A program made the translations under genes and the position numbers. A stretch of 64,000 bases of DNA from Paramarasmius palmivorus. Its lineage: Eukaryota; Basidiomycota; Agaricomycetes; Agaricales; Marasmiaceae. Location of the stretch: contig JAYKXP010000022.1 in the NCBI GenBank assembly GCA_037176845.1, positions 682,001-746,000 of the forward strand, in the 5' to 3' direction. How positions within the stretch are numbered: the stretch's first letter is position 1; each line of letters begins with the position of its first letter. Of this stretch, positions 44,728 through 56,351 are shown piece by piece. A model generated the notes under the pieces. That model was not told the DNA's origin and made no database searches. It worked only from the letters and a program-made list of their open reading frames with translations.

Positions 44728-47231
44728 ATGGCCCCCGCCATGTCCAAACCCGCCCATATTTTTTCACTCCTACACGATAACAAGTGTCCTTGTTGCGTCA
44801 ATAAACACCTTGGGGTCTTCTTGATAACCATGCCGGACATTACGCGCTTTGGGTGAGTGCTCCTTCTTCTGCATTCCTATCGTTTCCTAATCGCCTTTTC
44901 CTAAACTTTAGTGTCCTCGTAAGCGTGATACAGGAACAGGCTGCGGATTTTTCCATCCGTTCAGCATGGAACACGCCCGAGAGGCTCCTCTCTCACACAC
45001 CTTCACCTGTACTTCCTTCTCTCGAGGGGGTTCAGGAGCCACAGGACTACACTGACCTCATCAATATGCTCAATGCTCAGGCCGCTGCCTATGAGCCTGA
45101 CCTATTACCCACTCCTTCTAGCACAACCACAGATCCTCATCCTTCGCTTCAGGATATTCTCGACTCTGCACCACCTCCTTCTCAGGCCCCTACTCAAGCC
45201 CGCGCTAATCAGCCTATACCATCGACTTCTGGAACGGCAACTACGGCGTCTTCCAAGGGCAAAGGGAAGGCAAATGAGGTGGTACCTCTACCCTGCCGCC
45301 ACGCAACTTGTAGACCTGCCAATAAGCGATGTGGTCGAGACAAGGCTATGTGCCGGCCTTGCTGTATGGAGGTTTTTGCTGAGACTGGAATTCCGTGTGG
45401 TTGTGACGACCACAAACCCAGGAACCAGCCTGCTGCTACCCGTCCAACGGCTTCTACAGCTTCATCTTCCGCAGCTCCACTTCGACCTACCCAGCCATCT
45501 GCCACGACCACCTCAAAGCCCAATCGTGAACCTCAATTTTTCACTCTTGTTGATCAGGATGAACGCCGAGATGCCGACTCTGTGAGGCGAACGCAGCAGA
45601 AGGAGGTTAGAGAGCATAAGGAGATGTCGAAAGCAGCTGACTCAACTCTGCTAGTTTATCCTTGGGTAAGTGTTTAGCTGTGTCTGTAGCATCTCGCCTT
45701 TACTAAACATATATCCCAGCATGACTCTGAGAGGCCGAAGCCTCTGTACCTCCAGAATTGTCTCATTGGAAAAACACACCTTGCCTTCAAATCTGACTTC
45801 ATGGAGCGTCTGGGGTTCCCAGAAGGCGAGCTTAACCTGTACTGTCACGATATATCGGACTGGGTTGCCGTAAGCGTTGACGATCGTCTTGTGCTTGATC
45901 TGAGCAAGAACGGCCTTTATGTGGCAGGCACCCCGCTCGTCATGGTGGCAGGCCCTTTTGTGACAAAGCACAAAGGTTTCAACGACGTTCTTAAGCTCAC
46001 AAAGCAATCCTCCACCTCCGATCTCAACCACCCTATTCCTCTCAATGTTCGTCGCAAGGATGTTCTTACCATTCTCCTTGAGAAACGAGCAGAGTCAGAG
46101 AACATTCCGCCCGAAGTAACACCTACCCCGTCACCTCCGAACCCATCTCAGAAACGTACACGTGATACTCCCCCCACTAGCGGCGAAAAGACCAAGAAGT
46201 CCAAGCGGCAAAAGCCTGTTTCCCAAGCCTCCCATAACCTTTCACCTGCCCTTTCACCTGCGCGAGACCTGTCCCCTCTCCCTGGACGACACACTGCGTC
46301 TCCAGATGCTGATCTCGGCCTCTTTGTCTCTCACGACGATGGTAACCATCACGACTCTAATCATGATAACAATCATCATCTTGCGACGCCTCCCCCCACC
46401 CATGTTCCCAAAGCTTCGAAGCCCAGCAAAGTGAAGCGAAACCATCTCCCATGCAAGGAGCCCATCATCATTTCCGATTCTGAGGACAGCTCAGAAACTG
46501 CTTCCGCATCAAACCGCATCCCTCCTTCCACGCCCAAGCTGCGAAAAGCGCCTAAGAAACAGAAGACTGCAGTTGTTTCTGGTGTTCGGCGCTCTCCGAA
46601 AAAGAAGCACTCGTTTCCGAAGGCCTGGCCTTTCATCTACCAGTACAAGACCGTTGCACAGTGCTTCCGGGCAATGGACCGGTACAAGCGCGGTACGCTC
46701 CAAGGAGGTGTTGCGACAGTTTTCAAGGCCTTCTTCAAGAAGGCTGTCTACAAGGAGTCCACGGTGAACGGTCATCGTCGAAGGTGGAGGAAGGCCCCTG
46801 CCGTTATCAAGACTCATTTTGAGTCCTTGGATACCAATGATCCTGATGCTCGATACTCCCGGTTCTGCCGATACGTCAAGGACCCTGACCAGTTCCATCG
46901 CGCTCTCAAGAAGAAGGAGACTCGACGGCGGAAAGCAGAGGAAGCTAGAGCAAGAGGCATGGCAGACTTAGAAGGCTGGCTTGACGAGTCATCAGAAGAC
47001 GACTTCTACACTGATGAAGACGAGGACGAGGACGAGGACGAGGATGAGGATGAGGACGAAGATGATGGCAAGGGCAAGGGCAAGGCCAAAGATCAGCACC
47101 GCAAATCTTCGCCATCTGGTTGGAGCGACAGCACTATTGGATCCCAGGACTCTGTAAGGGTTGAGTATGATGTCTACACTGAGTTGAAGAAGGCTGCACG
47201 CCCTCGTCGAAAGGGTCAAAGGGGGGAGTGA
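44728..47231 (+). CDS. KDZ-element companion protein with Cys-rich cluster and acidic tail
   Basis: Three exons: 44728-44852, 44912-45665, 45720-47231; 796 residues. The N-terminus has a short Cys motif (NKCPCCVNKH). Around residues 185-235 lies a Cys/His cluster (CRHATC, KRCGRDKAMCRPCC, PCGCDDHKPR), a probable zinc-binding module of a kind seen in other mushroom transposon-associated proteins. After the second intron comes a compact domain with WVAVSVDDRLVLDL. The protein then has a Ser/Pro-rich linker, a His/Asn/Asp-rich patch (HHDSNHDNNHH), nuclear-localisation-like basic runs (KKSKRQK, KAPKKQK), a conserved-looking block (AWPFIYQYKTVAQCFRAMDR) and an uninterrupted Asp/Glu tract near the end. 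No catalytic motif was recognised. A DNA- or transposase-binding role is inferred from its fixed position upstream of the transposase, same strand, 233 nt apart. Confidence 0.75.
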
Positions 47232-47464
47232 TTAGCATCTGTTCTTTGTTCTTTCCTTGATCTGTGAGCGATACCTAATGATACGATACAATACGATATC
47301 TATTTCTCAACTAGACTAGTGAGCGATACCTAATGATATGATACAATGCCTAGACTAGTAAAGTTTTGATGTACTTGTAAAACTCGAGTTGTAATAGATG
47401 TTGATGATACGTTCTTGCGTTGCGTTGATCCTTGTCTGACATTCGTTTCTTCTCTACAACCACC

Positions 47465-49694
47465 ATGTCCATCCGGCTGGCTGAGCTAGTGAACCAGCTT
47501 GGTGCAAGGGCATCCAATATTCTAGTATCTCAGGTTCTGGCATTTGTTACACTCTGCACTTTCCTCAAGCAGCAAATCCTCGTTCTCTATCCCTCAACTC
47601 AACCCGTCAATGAAGCACCGCTCTTTCTTGACCCTTGGGCAACTACGTTTCTTTCCCGGTCCTGCCGACTTCCTACTGGGGATATAGAAGCTCTATGGAA
47701 CTCCCTGAGAAGGATCGTGTGGAAACCAGATGAGGTGCAAGAGAGGGTCAGTTCAGACCGTAACACACAGAAAACATTTCGAGATAATGGGGGAGTGATG
47801 TTCCGTGCGTGTTTTGCTTCCTTCCTTGAACAGACTTCATGTTGACCAATATAACAAAACACATTAGCTTCATCTATAAGCCTCTGGCCGCCTACTGCTG
47901 TATGCCTCAACCCAGAATGTGATTATGTCGTTCAGAGAAAGCCGAGGAAACTCCAAGGCGCTGAAGAACATCGAGGAGTGCTGTATACTCGAAGCCATGG
48001 ACCCATGCCTGTGCTTTACTACAACATCACCTGTCACAGTAAGCTTTCTTTGCAGTCGTATATGTAGTAATGATTTCGACGCTTTTCACCAGAATGCAAG
48101 ACCAGCTATCGTCCTAATTTCTACGTGCCTTCGAAATCAAACACCCGACACTATTACCCTCTTGCTCCGTTACCAGGCTTTATTAGAGAGGATGAGAAGG
48201 CAGAGTTGTATCAGATCCCAGAGGTCATTCAAGTTAGCGAACACGAGTTTATCGAGCAATGTGTCCTGCAGGATTGGAGGAACGACATGTTGCTGGCACA
48301 GTACGTCGTCACCCTTTCCTTGTTTTCAGCTGCTAATACCGGCTTCTTCAGGAAATCGGGCGGGAACTGTGCCAAGGTCTATAACAAGAGCCATCAGAAA
48401 CGTGGGGCCTTTCCTCCTGGCTGGGGCTACAAGGGTGAACTGCGCACTGAACGAGTCTATGACGGCTTCAAGATACTTTCGCTTCTGGAGTTTTACATCA
48501 AGCACTTCGAGAAACAGCTTTGCGTCCCACACACAGGCTCTCAAGACCAACGTTTTCGTGATGCTATGATTGAGGTGAATAGTCACTTTCAGGTCCATGG
48601 CCAGCCCGAAATCAATCACAGGTGTGATGGCTGTGTGCGTTACATGGACCATGTCAACGGTCAAGTCAAGGAGGTGTTTGTCGTTGTCTGTGATGGTGTC
48701 ACTCTGGGCAGGGCAGCCTGTGGGGTGCCGAAGTGTGAAGAGGAACTGGAGAACCGCCGGGATTTCTTCTGTCAGAAACATGCATCTCTCAAGAAGGAAT
48801 GTCGCATTGTTGGATGTAGCAACCCCGTACGCCCTGGATATAGGACTTGTCAGATACCCCGACATGTGGAGGCTGAAGAGAAGGTTCGACGAGTCGACGG
48901 ACAGGCTGCCTTCGTTCTCAAGAGAAGGTACGAGACTTGGACACACTCGGGAGAGTCTCAGGAAGGTGGAAGTGAGGATCAGGTTGGAGAGGAGATTGAC
49001 ACGGCAAGTCCAGAGTTTCGTCGGGCAGTAGGGGGTGTTGGTGTTCACGGAGAGGCTGGAGTGAGAGAGGATGACCCAGAGGGCGCTATCCATGGTTTGT
49101 TCTTTCGAAGGATGACCCACAACGAGCAGGCCATCATTGCGCCATGTGGAGTCTTCATCGCACGCAGGACCTTCAATCACCACGAAGCTTTCTCCCTTGT
49201 TGCTGTGAGTTGTTCTATTCTATTGGTATGCTATTCGCTAATATTCTCATGACGTGTAGCAATTCTTCTATGAAACGTTCGTTGGTCGCCGAGTTCCAAA
49301 TCATTTTGTCTACGACACAAACTGCATCCTATCGAAATACGTTCGCAATGAATCACGTCCCGAGCTGAAGGAGTTCTTCAAGAATGTCGGTCTGGCCGTC
49401 GACGTATTTCACTTCAATTGCAAGCACAAGGAAACCGACGAATACTGCAACCTGAACTGTAACCCATATGCGTTTCCAGAGTTGATGGCTAGGGACGAGG
49501 ACAACAAGCTTCAATGGTACTTCAACACTTCGATTGCAGAGCAGAAGAACGCATGGATTGGGGGCTACATGCCCATGTGCCGAGAGATGAGTGCGGTGTT
49601 TTATGAATTCTTTCTCAACATCATGATTATGCTTCACAACGAGGACACAGTTGCCAAACTTGAAGCAGACGGCAAGAACCCTTCTCATTGGTAA
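47465..49694 (+). CDS. KDZ-family transposase with CxC5 and CxC6 cysteine clusters
   Basis: Five exons: 47465-47804, 47868-48038, 48093-48300, 48352-49204, 49260-49694; 668 residues, all frames open. The first Cys cluster (CxC5-like) reads CLNPECDYVVQ, then LYYNITCHKCKTSYRPNFYV across an intron. The second (CxC6-like) spans HRCDGCVRYMDHVNGQ, CDGVTLGRAACGVPKCEEEL, FCQKHASLKKECRIVGCSNP and GYRTCQIPRHVEAEEKVRR. The C-terminal part holds the DDE/D-type nuclease core of KDZ enzymes: Asp in FVYDTNCILSKYVR, the Cys/His block VDVFHFNCKHKETDEYCNLN, and Glu in FNTSIAEQKNAWIGGYMP. The protein is shorter than many KDZ transposases, as usual for the CxC5/CxC6 branch. Expected to catalyse excision and insertion using the flanking inverted ends. 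Whether the element is active cannot be told, but no inactivating change was seen. Confidence 0.82.
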
Positions 49695-50732
49695 ATTTGT
49701 ATCATTATTAGTTATTGAATGTATTGTGTGGTTGTATTGGACATGTTGAGCGGGAATTGGATTGACTAAGCAGAGATACCTTTCACCCAAACCACAAGCA
49801 TCCGATTCTCGCCCTACATCCTTCCTCCATAACAATAATGCATACAATAACCTCCACCACCTCTTCGTCAGCTAGAAAGCTCGTGTCGAAACGCATCAAC
49901 GTCATATCGCCCTTCAAGGATTTGCCGAGTCCACCGCCTCTACCACAAACACCAGACAGCTTGCGGAGGTTGAAAGAGGTTTTGAAGGAGTCTGAGCAGA
50001 ACGATAAGAAGATGGAAGAAGAGCAGGAAGAATTTGACGTGTGGAGAGCCCTTGTACTCCTCCCTGCTCTGAAGAGAAAGAGAGGTAGTTCTGAGGTACG
50101 TTCCATGGCTCTGAGATTCGTCTATGGAAGCTGATCTTTTGTATTAGAGCCCCTCCTGGTCTCCCAGTTGCTCGCCCGAGGCCAGCGATGTCAATACCAG
50201 TTCGACAATCAAGGATTGTTCACTGCTTCAAGATGTTTCCTATAAAAAGGCTCGACTGAATCACACTCCGCCCTCAAGACGCAGAAACAACGGAATCCCC
50301 GGAGAAGCCTCCAGCTCACCCTTGAAGCTCGTCCCCAGTTCATTCCTTCAACATAGCTACAGTCAAGATACGCTTCATCTTCAGGACTTCGACCAAATTT
50401 TCAGCACCTCCCCACCAGCCTCAGCCTCCTCCCTGTTTTCTTCTCCTAGTAGTCTGCGACCCGACTCGGAGCTCTGAGCCTTTCACCGCTTTCCACTTCC
50501 TTTGTTTTGTACCCTCTGGACTTCTGTATACACCTTTATAAGATTGTAATTGATTGTAAATCACTACTCTACTATAATATTACATCTGGAACGACTCAGC
50601 ATTTACGTGGCTCAGTGCCCTAGCGACTCAGCATTCGTGAGGCTCAGCGCCCTACCGGCTCAGTGACTGGACGACTCAGTGAATGAGCGACTCGCTGACT
50701 CGCCGCCTCAGCGGCTCAGCGACTCGCTGGCT
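49627..50732 (+). repeat. Internal tandem duplication of the transposon 3' end, copy 1
   Basis: 1106 nt covering the last 68 nt of the transposase gene, the whole third gene and the right terminal repeats except the outermost ~18 nt. Copy 2 follows directly at 50733. The junction fuses the subterminal GACTCGCTGGCT to TTATGCTTCACAACG of the transposase coding sequence. Confidence 0.9.
49838..50477 (+). CDS. Small Ser/Pro-rich third protein of the KDZ element
   Basis: Two exons, 49838-50095 and 50148-50477; 195 residues. The first exon encodes a basic N-terminus (ARKLVSKRINVISPF), a proline patch (LPSPPPLPQTP) and a charged helix (LRRLKEVLKESEQNDKKMEE) that could form a coiled coil. It ends with basic LPALKRKRGSSE, a possible nuclear signal. 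The second exon is Ser/Pro-rich and ends SLRPDSEL. No known domain. It lies 143 nt after the transposase stop on the same strand and is included in the internal duplication, so it belongs to the element. Function unknown; a regulatory or accessory role in transposition is inference. Confidence 0.65.
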
Positions 50733-51835
50733 TTATGCTTCACAACGAGGACACAGTTGCCAAACTTGAAGCAGACGGCAAGAACCCTTCTCATTGGTAA
50801 ATTTGTATCATTATTAGTTATTGAATGTATTGTGTGGTTGTATTGGACATGTTGAGCGGGAATTGGATTGACTAAGCAGAGATACCTTTCACCCAAACCA
50901 CAAGCATCCGATTCTCGCCCTACATCCTTCCTCCATAACAATGCATACAATAACCTCCACCACCTCTTCGTCAGCTAGAAAGCTCGTGTCGAAACGCATC
51001 AACGTCATATCGCCCTTCAAGGATTTGCCGAGTCCACCGCCTCTACCACAAACACCAGACAGCTTGCGGAGGTTGAAAGAGGTTTTGAAGGAGTCTGAGC
51101 AGAACGATAAGAAGATGGAAGAAGAGCAGGAAGAATTTGACGTGTGGAGAGCCCTTGTACTCCTCCCTGCTCTGAAGAGAAAGAGAGGTAGTTCTGAGGT
51201 ACGTTCCATGGCTCTGAGATTCGTCTATGGAAGCTGATCTTTTGTATTAGAGCCCTCCTGGTCTCCCAGTTGCTCGCCCGAGGCCAGCGATGTCAATACC
51301 AGTTCGACAATCAAGGATTGTTCATGCTTCAAGATGTTTCCTATAAAAAGGCTCGACTGAATCACACTCCGCCCTCAAGACGCAGAGAAACAACGGAATC
51401 CCCGGAGAAGCCTCCAGCTCACCCTTGAAGCTCGTCCCCAGTTCATTCCTTCAACATAGCTACAGTCAAGATACGCTTCATCTTCAGGACTTCGACCAAA
51501 TTTTCAGCACCTCCCCACCAGCCTCAGCCTCCTCCCTGTTTTCTTCTCCTAGTAGTCTGCGACCCGACTCGGAGCTCTGAGCCTTTCACCGCTTTCCACT
51601 TCCTTTGTTTTGTACCCTCTGGACTTCTGTATACACCTTTATAAGATTGTAATTGATTGTAAATCACTACTCTACTATAATATTACATCTGGAACGACTC
51701 AGCATTTACGTGGCTCAGTGCCCTAGCGACTCAGCATTCGTGAGGCTCAGCGCCCTACCGGCTCAGTGACTGGACGACTCAGTGAATGAGCGACTCGCTG
51801 ACTCGCCGCCTCAGCGGCTCAGCGACTCGCTGGCT
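50733..51835 (+). repeat. Internal tandem duplication of the transposon 3' end, copy 2
   Basis: 1103 nt, near-identical to 49627-50732. Differences are almost all short indels: ATA lost before the third gene's ATG, one C lost in the exon-2 start, one base lost near 51325, GA gained near 51384. Its distal end runs into the true right terminus at 51836-51853. Confidence 0.9.
50941..51580 (+). pseudogene. Second copy of the third transposon gene, frame-disrupted
   Basis: The first exon (50941-51198) is unchanged. In exon 2 a lost C right after the acceptor, a second lost base and a later two-base gain move the frame out and back in, so the end (SLRPDSEL) is again in frame. A stretch of about 45 codons is altered. 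It may be a decayed duplicate or may reflect indel errors. Confidence 0.6.
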
Positions 51836-51853
51836 CGTTGTCACGATTACGTG
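51700..51853 (-). repeat. Right inverted terminal/subterminal repeats of the KDZ element
   Basis: Arrays of GACTCAGC, GGCTCAGCG and GACTCGC motifs ending GGCTCGTTGTCACGATTACG. They are the reverse complement of the left end. An incomplete copy lies internally at about 50590-50732. Confidence 0.75.
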
Positions 51854-54085
51854 GATAATTTGTCGGCGTCAATTGGCAAACGCTCATCGTGACCCTAACC
51901 CAAGTGGCCATATTTGGCAGTAACAAACAAACCTAGTTCCTTCAGCAAACGACGACCTCGGGAGATGTCGACTTAGTGCCAACGGTTATGCATCGACGTC
52001 GTGACCAGGCGGGATTAGCGATGGAAAGACCCTCTTATGGAGAATATCAAGTTGTATGGATGGTTGGAGATTATTTGGGAGTATGTTGAATTACATCGTG
52101 AGTAGCGCTTTTCTTTTCTTCGATTTCTCGCTCACTCATGCTCTCAAGTCTTAGGAAGAGTTCTTGGAATGCTTTCCTGTCAGTCGAGTCGCCACAAGTA
52201 ATGATGTCAATGCCTCCGGATCTCGCAAACGTCCACCATCCACTATATCATCCGCGCTCTTCCCCTCCACCTGCCCGCTACCTGCTGTGGCAAACACAGT
52301 TGCTATGGTTTTAGAGCTTCGTCCAAAGGTACAAAATAGATCTCCGTTGATTAAAAGCCAGGCTAACTAGACTATATAGGCAAATCGAAGACTGCTCCGT
52401 GAAATATACCTCTTCACTGAAGGTCAATACTCCCGAGTTCCAACGACGCAGTTTCTGCGCTCATCTCGACTGGCTAGAACACATTTATAAGCTCTGTTTC
52501 CGCCTCGGAGGATTACCGTAGATGATCAAAGATGGTAGAATGGCCGGAGAATTCGCCCACGTTAGGGTTATGCTGGCTAAAGGTATGCTCGTCACTTTCT
52601 CTGACCCCGCTTGCTCAACTCTCCAACCACAGCTTCAGTTACCAAACATATGAACCATCAGTTCCACAGAATACCATTCTGTCGCATCACCCGCTGAAGA
52701 TGAAAATGTTTGCCGCACCCCGCAATTCCTTTCCCGCCGTAACCTTGACACCCTTCTAATGGCATCTCCGGCCTTGCTCCCGCTCTATTGTCCGTTCCCT
52801 TCAGTCCTACTACTTCACCAGATGTCGCCGTCACCGTGGACATATACACGGTACCACTCCTTTCCTAGTCAACGGCGTTCAGAGCCACATAGATATACTC
52901 GACATTCCCTGTATCATAGGCATCCAATACAGCCGTTTTATCCCGGATCAATTCCTATTTTGCTGCTCATTCCACTTCCCTCTCCGTCTGTGCACTAGTA
53001 GGTTGTGTGTGCGACGCTCCCTCGATTGCTCGTCGCACTGTATGACGACAGAGTCGAGTATTCGGTGGTGGGGGAACGCAGTTCCGAGTTCTACGGTGGA
53101 ACATCATCCAATCCTTATCGGTATACGGACCTCGACTCCCGAACGCCCACACTTCCTTCCAAAACCACCTCCCTGTCTCGCCTTCTTCTGATTTCACTCA
53201 CATCATATCTACTCATCACCCGCATGCCGCGGAAGCATCCCGACTCATCCTTCTCTCCTTGCTGTGACTGTTACCAATCTTTGCAGCTCCGATTCCGCGG
53301 TGAACGGTTCGGTGACGAGTACCCGCTCGTCTCCGCACATCACCTAGATTTTTTACACTAGGTCATGCTATACTATGCTATATGGCTCATGAGACGTTGG
53401 GTGTAACAAATGCTGAGCAGAAGGGGCCGAGCAAGGGCTCGGCTTTGGTACTAATCCTGGGTAGAGGAGTATCCACGCATGCTCTTCCGAGCTAGGCATA
53501 CTCGCAATGCTTGTGCTTTCCGCGCGGACCTATGACGAAGGAGGAATTAGGCGATGGAGCAAGCTATTGAGAGGTCGAAAAGGGGCAGACGAATCACGAA
53601 AATCAGAAGCAGGAGTTGATCCTAGGACGGTGTATGAAATCCTGCCAATGTACGCTTGATGGCTTTAGATGCCCAACTCCTTCACCAAAATCCGCCACTT
53701 TCCTATCTCCTGTATCCACTCCCGATCTACCGGGAAACTTCAAGTCATTGGATAACACATATCAGCGTTGACGAGACGCTCATTCCCTCGCCCATTTCAC
53801 GAAACCATCATCTATCCCACCATGTTATGGGTGTATACGCCGAAAGCAACAATTTAACACACGCTCTGCAAATCGTTCATATTCCGCCTTCTTGAGCGTT
53901 GCTCCAAATTTAAGTCATTCCCCTTCCTATGGAAACCGCTCTCAGCAGCAGCGTCTTGGGCTTCTAGATCCCCTCCTCTAACCGCTTCTGTATCCGCGCC
54001 CAGCCACTTCCACTAGTGCACGGTGAGGCTGCGTACCTCGCTAGACAAACCGGCCAATTACATTTTACGTTGGCCTGATATCGGA
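51854..54085. other. Gene-poor stretch right of the transposon
   Basis: Several plus-strand frames of 60-120 codons occur (for example 53005-53361), but frames change without convincing splice sites and no family is recognised. Possibly a decayed gene region. Confidence 0.35.
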
Positions 54086-54222
54086 CCTCGGACCTATCGG
54101 GACAGGCTGCATATGGTCTGCTTTATCTGCCCCGTATTTTGTTTGACGGAGAGCGCACTGGTTAATGGTTGGCGTGGAAGAGGTAGTTCGAAAAGCTTGG
54201 GCGCTAAAGTCGGTGTTATCGG
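54086..54222. repeat. Diverged duplicated segment, left copy
   Basis: Aligns by eye with 61173-61311, starting CTCGGACCTA(T/C)CGG and ending near CTTGGGCGCTAAA and a GATGTT/GGTGTT...TCGG phrase. In one frame both encode a related phrase (RTYRDRLHMV against RTYRNKFQIV), so it may derive from an unrecognised gene. Confidence 0.5.
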
Positions 54223-56351
54223 ACAACGCTAGCGCTCAGTTGCTTAGGGTGTACATGACGGTTGACGTGCTACTTTCTATTTGCCCCTCTTTCACTCTCA
54301 CAGCCCACGAAGAAGAATAGAAGAGTATAACGCCAGCTGACGGTGCCAGATAGTCGACAAATGGTATGTAATTCAGAATCAACGGGCTTTGAGAGGTTGT
54401 TAGTAACTATTGACGGAAGGTAACCAGAAGGCTCACCGTTGAGTCCATAAGATATCTCGATCATTTCCAGTAGGCAACCGTTGGGGGAGCCGTTGCCGAT
54501 TTCGAAAGCGACTAGGAAGATTCTGCGGCAGGGAGATGTCCAAATGATGCACTGAGGGCTATCCTAGTATCATCAAGAGAACATGATGGGTGATATGTCG
54601 AGGCAACAACATACAGTCGGGGAGAGGGACTGAACACAGTATAACAGATGCGACTCGAGGTGCTACCGTATCAACTAGGTATCACCATCACTTCAAAAAG
54701 GTAGCGGCGACGGGAATAGGACAACCTCGCGTGCAAATGAGAAGCAGGAGCTTGATGATGGAACCACAAGAGCAGCGCTGAGAGCGATCATGTACGGAAA
54801 TATGATGAAGGGAATTCGCATCGACAACGAGTTGACCGTGACCGGCATCTCATCCGTTGCTGCCGAAAGCTTCAACCAACGTCCGCCACTGGTCGGTACG
54901 GCGGAGATGAGTGGTTTGGCACGATAATGAATGGTTCAGTTTCGTTCTTCATACCTGAGGCATGAATTTGGAAGCAAGACACGATTGCGTAGTAGGGGTT
55001 TAATCGGGAAGCGGTGTTGGTCGACATAGCAAGGTCTGCACGTCGTGACCTTAGAAGATAATGAAGACAAATGTAATGCACGCACTGCTATGACATATGC
55101 TTTGTTCCCAGTCCCTCGGCATGCCTTGTAGCCCATAGCTCGCCAAAAGTAATGTCGAGTTGGAAGTCGGAGAAAGACAACATCATGCCATAGCAGATGT
55201 TGAGGTATCTTGGTCCACACTCGAGCTGTCACTTGATCCCTTGAACATTCTTGAACCTGCGGCGATACCATCGATAGATATCCGGTGAAAACCGAATTAG
55301 AACTCACAAAGGTCATCGATTCCAGCGTATGTCTCACAAGAGACAATTATCCCTCCTGCTGAACTCAACACGTAAGTATGGCTATCACGCTTGTGACCTG
55401 GTGGAAATCAATATATGTGCCGGTATGTGAATGGGTAGCGTCACGGCATGAAGCAATAAACTTGGCGATTGTAATCTTTGGTTCTGACCTACACTCCCTC
55501 GGGAGATCCGCGCGAGGAGTATGTCGGCGGCCGCTACCGCGTGTGGTAGAGTCGAGACATGTTGTCGAGAGAGAAATCTGCTCGTGAACGATTAAGGGAT
55601 AATAGATTATCCATTTCAAAGAAGATGGGTCATCTCCGACCATGTGGGTGATATGGAACGCCAGGTTTGTTTCGACAGATGGTCTCCGAGTAATGTGAGT
55701 CCCCGAAAAGACTGAAAGTGTAGATAAAATTATTGAAGGCCAAATGGAAGCGAACTGTACTCGCACTCGACATGAGGCACCCAAAGCACTCCCTGATCAA
55801 CCAAAGCCCATAACTTATGCTGGTACGGTGATCCTCTGGTGCAGGAATCAATGGATATGTGGGTCTTTATTGCATAGCAAAACTGCTGTTGGTGTTGTCA
55901 AGTGTTGTAGCGTTCGACCCCTGAGATACCACAGAAAAATGGTCAGAATTGGTGCCTGATATAAGACAGGTAAGCAACGTACGAGGTAAGAGTCGCATTC
56001 CTCCCAGTAACGAGTCAGAGCTATCCCATCACGGATATGACCCTTGCGTCAACGCGTCGTCTGTCATGTGATTGACAAATATAATAACGGTTCATCCCGG
56101 GCCGCCATCCAATTTCAACTTGAATTCAATGCGCTTTCCCTGTCATGTGTATGAGCGTAAAATCACAAAGTCTATATGAAATTGTCATTGATACATGACG
56201 GCTACACGGTAACAGTGATACATAGGAAGAGTGAAAGAGCGATGGAGTAGTGTTTGAAAACCATGAATGTATACAGAGCTCTTCGGCCAATGATACGTAA
56301 GGGGTAGCACAGTGAGGCTTAGACTTTGTCTGAAGGGGGTTCATCAGACAG
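54223..56351. other. Stretch with one coding-like fragment
   Basis: At about 54748-54927 (plus) an open segment reads ELDDGTTRAALRAIMYGNMM and continues GIRIDNELTVTGISSVAAES to a TAA. It has coding-like composition and could be the last exon of an unrecognised gene. Minus-strand frames at 54936-55346 and 55365-55784 have no recognisable motif. Confidence 0.3.

Larger units (their letters stand above)
44354..51853 (+). mobile_element. KDZ-type DNA transposon
   Basis: Element of about 7.5 kb with inverted ends. The outermost match is CACGTA at 44354 against TACGTG ending at 51853, then ACAACGAGCC at 44366 against GGCTCGTTGT ending at 51841. Inside these, both ends carry arrays of short tgagtcg/cgagtc/gagccgctg motifs in opposite orientation. 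Between them are three plus-strand genes: a Cys-rich companion protein, a CxC5/CxC6 KDZ transposase and a small Ser/Pro-rich protein. KDZ elements are known from basidiomycete genomes, where they are often abundant. The exact ends and a target-site duplication could not be fixed. The right 1.1 kb is tandemly duplicated. The transposase frame is intact. Confidence 0.8.

Noticed and set aside
45209..45523. Antisense frame in the transposon companion gene
   Set aside because: Lies wholly inside an exon with clear domain text on the plus strand; composition is a mirror of it.
48326..49183. 285-codon frame antisense to the KDZ transposase
   Set aside because: The plus strand carries the ordered CxC6 cysteines and correct splice sites; the antisense frame has no motif.
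44354..51853. A TET/JBP-type dioxygenase linked to the KDZ element
   Set aside because: KDZ elements are sometimes linked to TET/JBP genes, but no HxD iron-binding motif in a suitable context was seen in the companion or third protein.
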